Shown here: in pieces, positions 36,438 to 48,439 of the stretch
Position numbering within the stretch: the stretch's first letter is position 1
How the letters are laid out: each line of letters begins with the position of its first letter
NCBI GenBank assembly: GCA_021521415.1
Contig: JAIQDT010007392.1
Coordinates: forward strand, 48,362 to 112,361
DNA length: 64,000 bases
Direction of reading: 5' to 3'
Source: Bidens hawaiensis
Taxonomy: Eukaryota; Streptophyta; Magnoliopsida; Asterales; Asteraceae
The notes under the pieces: model-generated
What the model was told of the DNA's origin: nothing
Database searches by the model: none
What the model saw: the letters and a program-made list of their open reading frames with translations, nothing else
Translations under genes and position numbers: made by a program

Positions 36438-37639
36438 CAGAGTTAAAATGAAAACCCACTCCAGTTGCGAAAACCTTATAACTCTATATTGACCATTGAT
36501 CTTGATTGATGGATGGTGGAGATTAAATAATTAAAAGACGTACCATTTCATATTAAATAAAACATTAAAAAGGTACAAAAGACAGGATAGATATTTTACA
36601 TTTTCTACTTTTATGTCACTAATCAAACTTCATGTAGGCAATCAGAACCATTAGGCCACTCGTAGATTCAAAACATCCAAAATTCAAAAGTCTCTCAAAT
36701 AATACACATCAAACAAGTTCATCTTTCCCTCTCATTAATCTTCCAACCATCATATCTCAAATCAAACCACCTTCTTCTTATTCTTCAAACTATTAACAAC
36801 TAACATGTTCCAAGAACCCAAAAAAACATCTTCTGTGAACTCTATCACCAGTTTCCAGCACAAGGTGATGGCGGCGGTGAAGATCTTGGTGTATTGGAAA
36901 GTTCCACGTAGCGGCGGTCAATTGTTTACCACTTGATCTAGTGATTTTCCTCTACAAAAGGCTAAGATTTGGACATTTTATATTCGCAAAGTTCTGAACA
37001 AGAATTTACGGATGAAAGCTGCTAGGATCTCGTTGTTTTAAGTTTTTTTTTTCTTTTTTAAGGTACTATATGTTGACAGAGTTCAGATCTGGTCGTTTTA
37101 GTATTTTTGTTTTTTTAAGATATTCTTGGAAATTTTGTTTGGATTTGAATCTTATTTTACATTTTTTGAAATTTGTTATTTTAGAGTAGAAAAAGAACTT
37201 CATTTTCTTTTTATTGTTGGCCCTTATGTAGATTCAAACTTTTTTGGTTTTTGATGCGATTCTTGAAGAAATCTTAAATTTTGTACTAAATATTCAACTT
37301 GTTTGTACCGAAAAAAAAAAGACGGCGAGGTGGGGTGGTTTTCAGATTTTGTTTTTTTTAATCGCATGTTACTGTTGTCTAAAACGTATGTTTTTAACAT
37401 GCGAAAACATATTTTACGCTTGTCTTCAGATTTTTAAAGATGCAAAAAACGTATGTTTAGTTTGTACCAGAATGTTATTATTCAATTTTTCTATCTATAT
37501 TTCTAATACATTAAAATTTAAATCCTATATCTCCAACTTAAAACAAAATGTCAAACAATTTACAAATGATTATTATTACACAAACTTTTTCAAAAGAACT
37601 TTTAAAGCAATTAAGAAATGTGTATTATAGGATGTTTAA

Positions 37640-38150
37640 AGATACAGTGGCGAAAAAACACAATGACGAAAAAAGACACAGTGGCGAAAAAAGACACAAT
37701 GATAAGCGAAAAAACACAATGACGAAAAAGGACACAATGATAAGCGAAAAGACACAATGGTGTGCGAAAAAACACAATGACGAAAAAAGACACAATGGTG
37801 TGCGGAAAGACAAAATGGTTTGCGAAAAGACACAATGACGAAAAAAGACACAATGATAAGCGAAAAGACACAATGGTGTGCGAAAAGACAAAATGGCGAA
37901 AAAAGACACAATGATAAGCGAAAAGACACAATGGTGTGCGAAAAAACACAATGACGAAAAAAGACACAATGATAAGCGAAAAGACACAATGGTGTGCAAA
38001 AAGACACAATGGTGTGCGAAAAAACACAATGACGAAAAAAGACACAATGATAAGCGAAAAGACACAATGGTGTGCGAAAAGACACAATGGCGAAAAAAGA
38101 CACAATGGTGTGCGAAAAGACACAATGACGAAAAAAGACACAATGACGTG
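37640..38150. repeat. GACACAATG minisatellite, higher-order unit about 58 bp
   Basis: Three subunits of 18-20 bp alternate: GACACAATGATAAGCGAAAA, GACACAATGGTGTGCGAAAA and AACACAATGACGAAAAAA. They are arranged in roughly eight rounds with local shuffling. A 58-bp period is 3n+1, and the minus strand lacks stops in all three frames, which creates long spurious ORFs. Confidence 0.92.
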
Positions 38151-38394
38151 ATTTTTGTTTTAAATTTTATATAACAAAAATCATACTCATATTAAAGATA
38201 AAAAAACACTTGTTATTATGATGAATTTTGTTTTAAAAAAAAATATCATACGAAAAAGTTATAAACATTCTAAAATGATGGGGGTATTAACATGTGCTTT
38301 GCATGTGGAGAGAGAAAATGTGTAGAATTACCTCTATACCCTTTTTCTTTTGGTCCCCACTTAACACATGTTAATTATTTATGACTTCTCACAC

Positions 38395-38625
38395 TTCTCA
38401 TTTTTGTTACCCTTTGTAGAATAACTTGACCCTAGAAACAAACCTTCAATTCGACTTGTTATTTCAGAAGAACTTTTAAAGCAATTAAAAAATGTGTATT
38501 ATAGGATGTAATACATTATAATACACATTTTTTAATTGCTTTAAAAGTTCTTCTGAAATAACAAGTCGAATTGAAGGTTTGTTTCTAGGGTCAAGTTATT
38601 CTACAAAGGGTAACAAAAATGAGAA
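38395..38625. repeat. 109-bp perfect inverted repeat, 13-base spacer
   Basis: 38395-38503 is the exact reverse complement of 38517-38625 in my reading. The left arm is target DNA; the right arm lies within a retroposon insertion (38510-39015). Confidence 0.93.
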
Positions 38626-39015
38626 CCCTGCTTGCGGTGCGCGCATATAATGTATATATGTGTGAACCCTCGGGTGGGCAAAAGTAAAATTGCACTAATT
38701 TTGACGTTATTTTACTAATCTCGTGAAAATAACGTTAAAAGTGGCGGAAGGTTAATCAGGCATCATGTGGTGGCGTTGATAGCCGAAAGACAAGGGCACA
38801 TGCACCGATCAGCCGGTGTCCCGATGATTGAGTGCTATGTGCCTTATGTCCAAGGCTTGATGCAAAACTACTATCGAGCCGGGGGTCTCACCGGAAGCAG
38901 CCTCTCTATCCCTATGGGATAGAGGTAAGGCTGTCTACATCTTACCCTCCTCAGACCCTACCATAGCATTGCTATTGGTGGGATATACTGAGTACGATGA
39001 TGATGATGATGATGA
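38510..39015 (+). mobile_element. SINE/LINE 3' end insertion with GAT tail and 15-bp TSD
   Basis: TGTATTATAGGATGT occurs at both edges (38495-38509 and 39016-39030), and an empty-site relative exists at 37620-37634. The 3' half (about 38870-39000) has the phrase CTTACCCTCCTCAGACCCTA and ends in (GAT)n, which resembles the shared 3' domain of many plant SINEs and RTE-type LINEs (from memory). The 5' 109 bp of the insert is an inverted copy of the adjacent target. No pol III boxes were identified. Confidence 0.75.
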
Positions 39016-39834
39016 TGTATTATAGGATGTTTAAAACTTTCTTTTTCATTAAAAAGATGTTATTCTCATAAAAAAAACTATATAAAAATCAATAAGGATT
39101 TAAAATATTTAAATAGTCAACATGAAAAGATATCAAAAGTAAAAAACGTTATACGAACCCAATAGTACTTTTCATCACCTTTAAATGTTTACTTTTATTA
39201 AAAAAAAATAATATATGTCATACTCACTTTCATTACTTTATGTCATCATCAAATCACTTACCCTATGTCATCATTACTTTCTCTTTCTTTGTTTGTGAAT
39301 CTCCTTTTAATAATAACAAAAAAATTTTCTATTAAAAAACTTAAATCTCCAAACTATTGAGTTCATTTTTTTTCCGGCTACTGTGTACTGCATGCCGTCA
39401 AATGAGGAGGTGCATGGTGGTCGTAACAAGAAATACCTATGCGTTCTAACATACCTTACCAAAACATATATATAGTAGTATTTTAACATATGTTTTCCAA
39501 ACATTTTACATACACAATTTTTTCAAGTACAAAAAATTTGAAATATAATAAGAATGCTACGAATAGAATATTCTTGAACAAAAAACAATACTAAAAAACA
39601 GTTGTATTCTAAACTTATCTCACAAGTAACCCTAAAATTCGATCCCCACCCGTTCTCTTTGTATGCTCTTGGATCTCGCTTTATTTGTTTATTGGACTTT
39701 CAAGATGTCATAAACTTATTGTCACCATAACTACAAGCTAACATGTCCAAGAATTAGTTTACCTTAACATAAATAAAGAAACAAACATTGGATACAAAAA
39801 AAAGGGTAACAATCCACTAAACATCAAAGATCTT

Positions 39835-40041
39835 TCAAAACACATTTAAAATACATTTACAAAATAGAAACAAACCTTCAACCCGACTTACTTTCTCCGA
39901 CCTGTCACCGTTTCTCCTCCACTGCAAGAATGAAACCACCGCAACCATCACTGGCCGGATAGATACAACTCTATTTTTGCTTTTGAAGATGGATACATTT
40001 TTGTTCTTAAACATGAAGAGAATAGATAAATATGAGAGCAA
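39835..40041 (-). other. Short gene-like fragment, possibly captured exon
   Basis: Minus-strand frame of 68 codons (MFKNKNVSIFKSKNRVV...). After QWRRNGDRSEK comes GTAAGT, a perfect 5' splice site, so this could be a captured exon inside the TIR element. The product is not recognised and may be meaningless. Confidence 0.2.
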
Positions 40042-40279
40042 ATGAGATAGAGAAGACTGAGAAGACTTTTAGAATGATAAAAAAAAAGTGAGAAAGAAAA
40101 TATGTGAGGATGAGAAAAAAAAAGGTGTAAGATATTGGAAAAGGACTTTAAATATGAATTTACGTAACTACCCTTTTAATTTAAAAATAATTAATCTAAT
40201 AATGATATACGTGGCACACCTAGAACCACACAATTGGGTTTCCAGATTTCGCAACTGAAGTGTGTTTTCTGCATATACT

Positions 40280-40295
40280 TTCTCTCTCTCTCTCT

Positions 40296-40370
<75 letters not shown>

Positions 40371-40372
40371 GA
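40280..40372. repeat. (CT)n, (TA)n and (GA)n compound microsatellite
   Basis: CT run (about 40282-40300), TA run (40302-40331) and GA run (40332-40372), together self-complementary. Confidence 0.95.
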
Positions 40373-40946
40373 GAAGAGGATTAATTTGAGAAATTAATAA
40401 GTTTTAATAACTTAAAGAACCAATCGCAACCACAAAATTTAAACAAATATGTGGCTATCATTAATTTATAATACAATAGTTCATTAAATTGATTAAAACT
40501 TTATTTAAAATATAAAATGGCATAATGAACATTTTATTTCTACATACTTTTCTAGATTACACAAAATAAAAACATATAAATCAATTATATTATCACATTT
40601 TTCCTACTTTATTTTTAAAGTCTATTATTTTTTATAAGGAAAATTCTCAAATGTCCTATTGAAGAAATATTTAATTTTTGTTCTCATAAATAAAAGTTTT
40701 TAGAACTGTCCCCTATAAAGACGTCTTTGAAGACATATTCACATGCCTTTCACGACATGTTTGGCCTCAACGCGTATTTCACGACCTTTTTTTTGGCACC
40801 AAATGCGTTTTTCACGACCCGTTAACCTCCAACGCATCTTTCACGATATGTTTGATCTCTTTTGTTTTTTAATATTACATTATTACAGCTATTTTTACTC
40901 ATATTTGGTTTTTCTTTTATAACTTACAATATATTAAAGTTATATA
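40373..40946. other. AT-rich stretch with short TTTCACGAC repeats
   Basis: No gene. At 40740-40850 the phrase TTTCACGAC recurs four times at 35-45-bp spacing beside AACGCGT or AATGCGT. Confidence 0.4.
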
Positions 40947-41404
40947 TGTTGATACATGTTTATTTATCTCGGTCTTTGCTTTACATGTTTTGGTCATATG
41001 TATAAAGTCTAGGGACTTGTTTTTGTAATTGTTATAAATCCATTCCACTGGGACTGTCTAGCGAATAGGTCTTGGTTTTGTTATCTCATAAGCTAGGGTT
41101 GTTAGCGTATAGGTTTTAGTTTATACAGGTCATTCACTAAGGTCTGTCTAGCGAATGGCGTAGCGAAAGAGTCCCATTCATTAAGCATGTTTAGAAAATG
41201 GGGCGGGTCCTATATATACTTGTAATCTTATGTTCTAATTAACGAATATGATATTTTTATGAACTCTAGTGCCGTTACTCTGTCCAAATTCTCTCTCAAA
41301 ACACACACTAACACATAGTGAGCCCTAATTGATTAATATTGATTATAATCACAACACCAGATCCAATCAATATGTTATGATTGATGATGATTCGTGCAAT
41401 CTCA
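40947..41404 (+). mobile_element. Candidate 5' LTR of copia C
   Basis: The right boundary is set by the PBS-like TGGTATCAAGCC at 41407-41418 after AATCTCA. The left boundary (TGTTGATACATG) is a guess, because no second copy of this LTR is in the window. A TATATATA lies at 41211. Confidence 0.45.
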
Positions 41405-41630
41405 AGTGGTATCAAGCCCTAAGGACTGCCTAATTAGTTGATTGACTAAATCAATTAGGCTAATTAGGTGTGTTTGGAACCTAAATTAAATATTGGAACT
41501 GTGCGGACTTTTATTCGATCAATTCTTTCATGTTAAGTGTATAGTTGGATGAATTATGATTTGAGGATCAATCAGTTTGATGTTAATTGGACTCATCTTG
41601 ATTCATTTGAGTTGAATTGATCGAATTTTT

Positions 41631-42282
41631 TTGAATTTGGTTTGTTTTGGTCGTGGCGGGACGAACAATAGTTTGAATGTGTGGATTGACTTTGTTGAAG
41701 TCAATACTGGTGAGAATTTGACCGGTTTTAGTACAAATGTGTTTGGTATTGTGTTCGGAATTGGTATAGTTGTTAGTTGTTATGGTTATTGGAATGACCC
41801 AGTAGCAAATACTAGTAATAATATCAGCAAAGGAACGTTGTCACGTGCTTCCAGACATGCTGAGCTCCACATATTCTTGTACAGTCAAAAGGGGATCGAT
41901 TTCATAAAAGATTGGATCAGTAAATGTAAATTCACTGAAAAAAATCTTTGTGAGATCGTCAATATTGTAACGAGGGATATGAAAATAATGAGAAAAATCG
42001 GATTCAGTCGTCAACTGTCCCTATCGAAAATAGGATTGACTACGGATTCGAGCTATAACACATGGTTTTATAAAACAACACGATTTTCCCGATCTAAATC
42101 AAGCAAGAATCCAACTCTCACATGTATGGATTTTATAGAGAAATTGGAGAAGGGAGAATATGAGTTGAAGTGTCAAAGTTCTGTAAAGGCTAATCAAGAT
42201 CCATCTCTAAATGGTGGGGCAAATCCAACAAGTATGAGTACATCTACACCAATCATTGCATTTTACACTCAAGCAAGTCATG
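41631..42282 (+). pseudogene. Copia C gag, N-terminal part, split by the gypsy insertion
   Basis: The open frame contains a segment (MDFIEKLEKGEYELKCQSS and following) that matches the copia D gag at 57830-57990 (MQKIEDQEYDLKCQKSS). Both are copia-type gag. The frame reaches SHV at 42282, then the gypsy LTR begins. It resumes in phase at 51392 (VSPPESFKDP). Upstream codons to the PBS at 41407 are degraded and I could not fix a start. Confidence 0.7.
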
Positions 42283-44495
42283 TGTGACACCCGGTAAATT
42301 CCCAACCCCTTAAACTAAGTAATCAACCTAATAATTAGGTGATTGTAAACATTATGTGCGCCCGGCGCGAGCATATGTTAGAATCAGCGCGGGCATTTAT
42401 GTTTGCCCTGCGCGAGCGCGCCATGTTAGTCAGCGCGTGCATGTGTTATGTGCGCCCTGCGCGAGCGCACCATGTTAAGAACCAGCGTGAGCATATGTTA
42501 TATGCGCCATGCGTGAACGTTTTGGCCTTATGTTTTCATGTAACTTAAACGTTATGTTGTCTATGGGTTGACCATCCCGCATGATGCTAAGGCGGGTGCA
42601 TCCTACATCGTTTATGCGCGTGCGGAAGGGAACTAACCTACCCGCATGGCGGGGAACGTTGAGAGCTAGTTTGTCTGAAGCTCCAGGATGGAATTGACTT
42701 CAACATGACTGATCACTATGTTGAAATACCAAAACCACCTGGAGAATCTACAAATGAAACTCAAATGTCCTTAACTGCGAGAAGGTTACGCACCTACCCG
42801 CAGCAAAGAAATGTCCTACACGCAGAAAGCTATGCGCACCAAGTTATACGCGCAGAACACTTAGTCAAAATGATCAGATTTAAGGAAATTGTCCCCGCCC
42901 AAAAGAGGGCGGTTGCGTGTTTCAGAAAACTTCTACTTTTTACTGTACACTGTCTAAAGCACTGAAAAAGCACTGTAAAAGTCAACTGCCAGCCACCCAC
43001 TCTCACCAGCCACAGCCCTGCATGTCCTGTCCATATCAAATCAGAATCTTTAATCTACTTTTCTACTCTTTTTAGTAAATAATAATAATTTCCATACTTT
43101 ATCATCATTTCAAAAGATTACAATTCCCTAAAGCAAGGGATTATGTTCCCTTGAGTTTGCCTATAAATTTGTAGCCTAAATTATCACCCAAAACACACTT
43201 CAAAGAACTACAAACTTGCACTAATCTTTTCCCAAGCATCCGTTGTTTCCAGCTCCGATCCTGTTACTAGGTAAGCCGAGATTATAACCTTGAGATCTAC
43301 TTTCCAACCCTTATATCTTGATCTTAATATATATATTTGTTATTTAATCGTATTCTAGACCTTCGATTCCGAGGCCAACACCAAGAAAACCCGAATCTCG
43401 ATTAATCCCTTAACAAGAACCACAGGTGAGTCTCACAGCCCCCATTTCACTATTTTCACTGTTTTTAACCTGTTTTCGGGGCGAGGGACACGTGTTTAAA
43501 TTACATTTTATCATGGTATACTTACAAGCTAAGCAAACGATTACGTGTTTAAGTTATGTTTCATGATGAGCAATGCGAACAGTTATCTATGGTTTTTCGA
43601 TGATAGTGCACCAGATTCGAGTAAGTGATCACTTTACCATTGGAACTCCAAGGGTAGGGACTGCTGGTTTGATCCGCCCACTCGTAGGGGTCGCACCTCT
43701 TACACAGACGAGTGCCTAGTATGGTCATGGGGCAGTACTATGGGTTTAAGCCCGCTCGTAGAGGTCGCTCCTCTTACGCAGACGAGCGCCTTGTTTTCCG
43801 GCACAACGTCCGCGCGTAACCCGCGGGACGGTATTACAGCATATATTCGCTCGTAGTGGCAGCGCCACTTACACAGACGAGCACAGTTTTCCAGAAGTGT
43901 CCGCGCGTAACCCGCGGGACGGTATTACGTTATTTTAGCTCGTAGTGGCAGCGCCACTTACACAGACGAGCACAGTTCCCAGAAATGTTCGCGCGTAACC
44001 CGCGGAACGATTTTATCAGAATATGTTAATAGAACTATGTTTTACCAAGCATGTGTTTTAATGATGCTAACAGAATTATGTTTCAGAATGATTATGATGC
44101 AATACGATTTATCAAGTTACTAAAACTTGTGAACTCACTCAGTTTATACTGATTCAAATGTTTTTACGTGTCTTTCAGGAGATAACTAGGTAGCGCATGG
44201 AGTCACACTTAGAGCACCTCACGCTGAACATCTAAAACTAGCTTTTTGGAAGATTTTAGTTCTATCCCTTCGATGCGCGTGGTTGTACCCGCCGCGCAAG
44301 GGGATATGGCGTGGAAATCTTCAACAGTTTTTATACTTGGATGTTTTTATGTAATCTTAAACAATGTAATGTATTTGTATTAAACATTTCATGCGCAATG
44401 AAAATCTTTGAATGTTTTGCAATGGCCCGTGCTTAATTATCAATCCCCACTCGCGCGCGCCCGGCTGTTTCCGCCGCTCAGGGCCGGGTGTGACA
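42283..44495 (+). repeat. 5' LTR of the gypsy element (2213 bp)
   Basis: TATA box at 43162 (CTATAAATTTG). It contains an extra 11 bases near 42963 (a duplicated AAAAAGCACTG) and one extra G near 42655 relative to the 3' LTR. Two interleaved hairpin families lie at 43679-44010. Short open frames inside are shared by both LTRs but do not look like genes. Confidence 0.95.
43679..44010 (+). repeat. Array of covarying hairpins in the gypsy LTR
   Basis: Four hairpins of GCTCGT...ACGAGC type (43679-43714, 43753-43788, 43849-43882, 43938-43971) alternate with three TGTCCGCG...CGCGGGACG type hairpins. Stem bases change in pairs between copies (ACTCGT/ACGAGT, GCTCGT/ACGAGC; AGAGG/CCTCT, AGTGGC/GCCACT; GTCC/GGAC, GTTC/GAAC). 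Repeated identically in the 3' LTR at 50570-50901. Confidence 0.75.
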
Positions 44496-44713
44496 GATTG
44501 GTATCAGAGCACTGGTTATAGCGAACTAGGAAAAGAAGTTTTTAACCTAGACTATAACCTTTGGGGAATCGCATGAAATATTTTTCAAAGAATATTTTCA
44601 AAAGAAAAATCACACACGCACTTAGGAACACGGGTCACAGTGTCTAGAGATAAGAACATTATGTGCTCTGAGTACATGCGCTAAGTTTGTTGTATTTTCT
44701 TTTTATGAAAAGA

Positions 44714-47700
44714 ATGCCTCCAACCAGAGCCAAGGGAATTACCATGACACCCGAGGAGCTCGCAGAAATAATCGCGCAGGCGATTGCAACGCATGAGGCC
44801 AGCAAGGCCGAATCTAGTCAGGGTCGCCAAGAGAACGAGACCCCAGAACCCGAATCAGGAGCCTTGGACAAAGGATGCTCCTATAAAACATTCATGGCCT
44901 GTAGGCCTTGGCCGTTCAAAGGCACCGAAGGAGCCATTGGGCTCTATAATTGGATTGACAAGATGGAGACAGTTCTCTCCATCAGCGGATGTAGTGAAAA
45001 CCAGAAGGTCCTTTACGCGACCTGCATGTTCCAAGAAGCAGCTTCGTCTTGGTGGAAGCTCCAAGTAAAGACTTTGGGGCGAGAAGTTGCTCTTCACAAG
45101 ACCTGGGAAGAATTGAAAGAAATGTTGATGAGAAAGTTCTGCTCTCGCGCAGAAATTCAGAGCTTGCAACAAGAATTCTGGAACCACACCATGGTAGGAA
45201 CGGATATCGATGCCTACACCAATCGTTTCAACGAGCTTTGCCAGCTGGTGCCAGACATGGCAAACACAGAAGAAAAGAAAATCGAGAGGTACATCTTTGG
45301 GTTACCTCCTGTCGTTAGAGTCCCACTCAACGCCGCCGCACCTCCGACCTTTGACGAGGCGGTTGCGCGAGCCATCACCCTTACAAGGGATACGGTTCGT
45401 GCGGGTATGTTGACCGCTCGCTTGAACGAGCAGAGAACCTCTGACTCCAAGAGGAAATGGAACTCCCACCGAGGATCAGACTTCAAGCAGCCACCGCCCA
45501 AGAAGCAGGAAAGCACAAGGGTTTACGCGATTCAAGCCGCGGAACCATCAAGGAAAGGATACAGCGGGCCTTACCCATGGTGCAACAAATGCAAGTACCA
45601 CCACGAAGGCGAATGCGCGAACGTCACGTGCGCCAAATGTGGCAGACCAGGACACAAGACGGTGATTTGCCGTGCTAAAGAAGCTGGAGCCAATGACAAC
45701 TGCTACGCATGCGGGAAGCCTGGACACTTCAGTCGGGATTGCCCACAGAAAGGAAACCAAGCTCGCGGGAGAGCTTTTGTGATCGGCGCGGGTGAAGCAA
45801 AGGAAGAACCGAATGTGGTAACCGGTACGTTTTTGCTTAACGGTCATTATGCATCTGTCTTATTTGATACTGGCGCTGACCTAAGTTTTATATCCCATGA
45901 GTTTAAAAACTCCCTGGGCTTAGCGACCAGTAGACTAGACAAACCTTATACTATAGAACTAGCCAATGGTAGGCAGTTATGCGCGAATGAAAGGACTGAG
46001 CAATGTGTATTAGTCATGGGAGGTCATGAGTTCAATATTAACTTGTTGCCAATAGATTTGGGAAGTTTCGATATTGTGGTAGGTATGGATTGGTTGGTCG
46101 AGAATCTCGCGGAGATTGTTTGTCATGAGAAGCAGGTTCGGATTCCACTGTTGAACGGAGAAACTTTGATGATTCAAGGGGAAAGAAGGGGAGTTGCGAC
46201 GAAACTGATTTCATGCCTAAAGGCGCGTAAGTGCCTAAGGAAAGGGTGCTACGCCTTCCTGGCGCATGTAGTAGAGAAAGGAGATGAGCGAAGATTTGAA
46301 GACTTACCAGTAGTACGCGAATTTCCAGAAGTTTTTCCTGAAGATTTGCCCGGGTTACCGCCGCCGCGACAAGTCGAGTTTCGTATTGATTTGGTCCCAG
46401 GAGCTGCGCCAGTAGCTCGAGCGCCTTATCGCTTAGCTCCATCTGAGATGCAAGAGCTATCCAATCAGTTACAGGAACTATTGGATAAGGGTTTCATACG
46501 CCCAAGCTTTTCACCTTGGGGAGCTCCAGTACTGTTTGTAAAGAAGAAGGATGGTTCGTTCCGGATGTGTATTGACTACAGGGAGCTGAACAAGCTGACA
46601 GTCAAAAATCGGTACCCCTTACCGAGGATTGACGACTTATTTGACCAGTTGCAGGGATCCAGTTATTATTCGAAGATAGATCTACGGTCAGGATACCACC
46701 AACTTAGGGTCCATGAGGAAGACGCGCCAAAGACAGCCTTCCGAACCAGATATGGCCATTATGAGTTCTTAGTGATGCCTTTCGGGCTAACTAATGCGCC
46801 AGCTATATTCATGGATCTGATGAACCGTGTGTGCAAACCATACTTGGACAAGTTTGTGATTGTGTTTATAGATGATATTTTGATTTACTCTCGAACCAAG
46901 GCCGAGCATGAGCAACACCTGAGAATGATTTTGGAATTGTTAAGGAAAGAAAAGTTGTATGCGAAGTTTTCCAAGTGCGAGTTTTGGCTTAGAGAAGTTC
47001 ACTTTCTCGGTCACGTTGTAAACGAGAAAGGAATACACGTCGATCCTTCTAAGGTTAAAGCTATCAAAAACTGGGAAGCGCCAAAAACCCCAACTGAGGT
47101 GAGGCAATTCCTTGGACTAGCTGGTTACTATCGACGCTTCATTGAGAACTTCTCCAAGATAGCTCTACCTCTGACCGCGCTAACTCAGAAAGACAAGACG
47201 TTTATTTGGGGCGAGAATCAGGAAGCGGCATTCCAAATATTGAAACAGAAGTTATGTAGTGCGCCAATCTTATCCCTGCCCGAGGGGACAGATGACATCG
47301 TTGTTTACTGCGACGCTTCACACCAGGGACTCGGGTGTGTCCTTATGCAGCGAGACAAAGTTATAGCGTATGCCTCGCGCCAACTTAAGACCAATGAGAA
47401 GAACTACACAACGCATGATTTAGAACTTGGAGCTGTTGTCTTCGCGCTAAAGATTTGGCGCCATTACCTCTACGGTACGAAATGTGTAATCTTTACGGAT
47501 CATAAGAGCCTCCAACATATATTCGATCAGAAGGAATTAAACATGAGGCAACGAAGATGGGTCGAATTGTTGAATGATTATGATTGCGAGATCAAGTATC
47601 ATCCGGGGAAAGCGAATGTGGTAGCAGACGCGCTAAGCAGAAAGGAGCGAATAAAGACGCTACGAGTCAAGGCTCTAAGGTTGACCATTCACGCAGATCT

Positions 47701-48439
47701 CTCTACCCGCATCCGAGACGCTCAACAAGAAGCCTTGAAATCAGAGTTTGTTAAAAACGAATGCCTTGGGGGTATGATTAAGAATTTGGAACTTAAAGGG
47801 AACACTCGATATTTTGCCAACCGCATATGGGTCCCTCTCAAGGGAGGATTGCGCGAGCAGGTATTAAACGAAGCTCACAAGACGCGATATTCCGTACATC
47901 CTGGCGCAGACAAGATGTACCAAGATGTTAAAACGCTGTATTGGTGGCCCAATCTTAAAGGCGCCATCGCGATGTATGTCAGTAAGTGCCTGACGTGTTC
48001 AAAAGTAAAGGCTGAATACCAGAAACCATCGGGGTTGCTTCAGCAGCCAGAAATTCCCATGTGGAAGTGGGAACAAATCTCTATGGACTTCATCACCAAA
48101 CTACCAAGGACACCTGGGGGTTATGACACGATATGGGTTATTGTAGATCGGCTAACTAAGTCAGCGCACTTCCTGCCGATTAAAGAAACTGATAAAATGG
48201 AAAAGCTAGCCCGACTATATATTCGAGAAGTAGTTTCAAAACATGGAGTCCCAGTGTCCATCATTTCTGATAGAGATAGTCGGTTCACATCAAGGTTTTG
48301 GAGATCGTTACAAGGAGCTCTAGGTACTCGCCTTGATATGAGTACAGCTTATCATCCTCAAACGGATGGGCAAAGCGAGGCGAACAATCCAGACATTGGA
48401 AGATATGCTGCGCGCGTGCGCGATCGACTTTGGAGGTAG
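44714..48439 (+). pseudogene. Gypsy gag-pol polyprotein, frameshifted in integrase
   Basis: ATG at 44714 (MPPTRAKG) is chosen over the in-frame ATG at 44705 because MPP starts are usual. In order: retrotrans_gag (residues about 60-220), two CCHC knuckles ([28 protein letters not shown]), aspartic protease (DTGA, residues 385-388), RT ([12 protein letters not shown]; active-site IDDI with Asp 720-721), RNase H ([26 protein letters not shown]), integrase zinc finger and core. Integrase Asp 1125 (MDFITKLP), Asp 1186 (ISDRDSRF) and Glu 1222 (QTDGQSE) keep the D,D(35)E spacing. One extra G in GAGG at about 48379-48380, right after the Glu codon, shifts the frame and leads to a stop at 48437. It is otherwise intact. 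Confidence 0.95.

Larger units (their letters stand above)
36448..40275. mobile_element. Candidate DNA transposon with inverted termini, about 3.8 kb
   Basis: The left phrase GAAAACCCACTCCAGTTGCG and the inverse of the right phrase (CGCAACTGAAGTGTGTTTTC, ending near 40275) match with two mismatches. Both sit next to TA runs, so the TSD cannot be read. Inside are a GACACAATG minisatellite, a retroposon insertion and short gene-like pieces: an ATG frame at 36804-36935 starting MFQEPKKTSS, and a minus-strand piece at 39835-40041. No transposase was seen, so it would be non-autonomous, perhaps MULE-like. Confidence 0.45.

Noticed and set aside
37611..38143. Three long overlapping open frames on the minus strand rich in Phe, Cys and Leu
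   Set aside because: They are created by a 58-bp (3n+1) minisatellite with no stop in any frame; the same peptide pattern appears in all frames, so it is not a gene.
37640..38150. CRISPR-like look (short repeats with variable spacers)
   Set aside because: The spacers are themselves repeats, the host is a plant and there are no cas genes.
42339..42548. Open frame MIVNIMCARREHML in the gypsy LTR (also at 49242)
   Set aside because: It lies in U3 before the TATA box, consists of GCGCGAGC-type repeats and is duplicated only because the LTR is.
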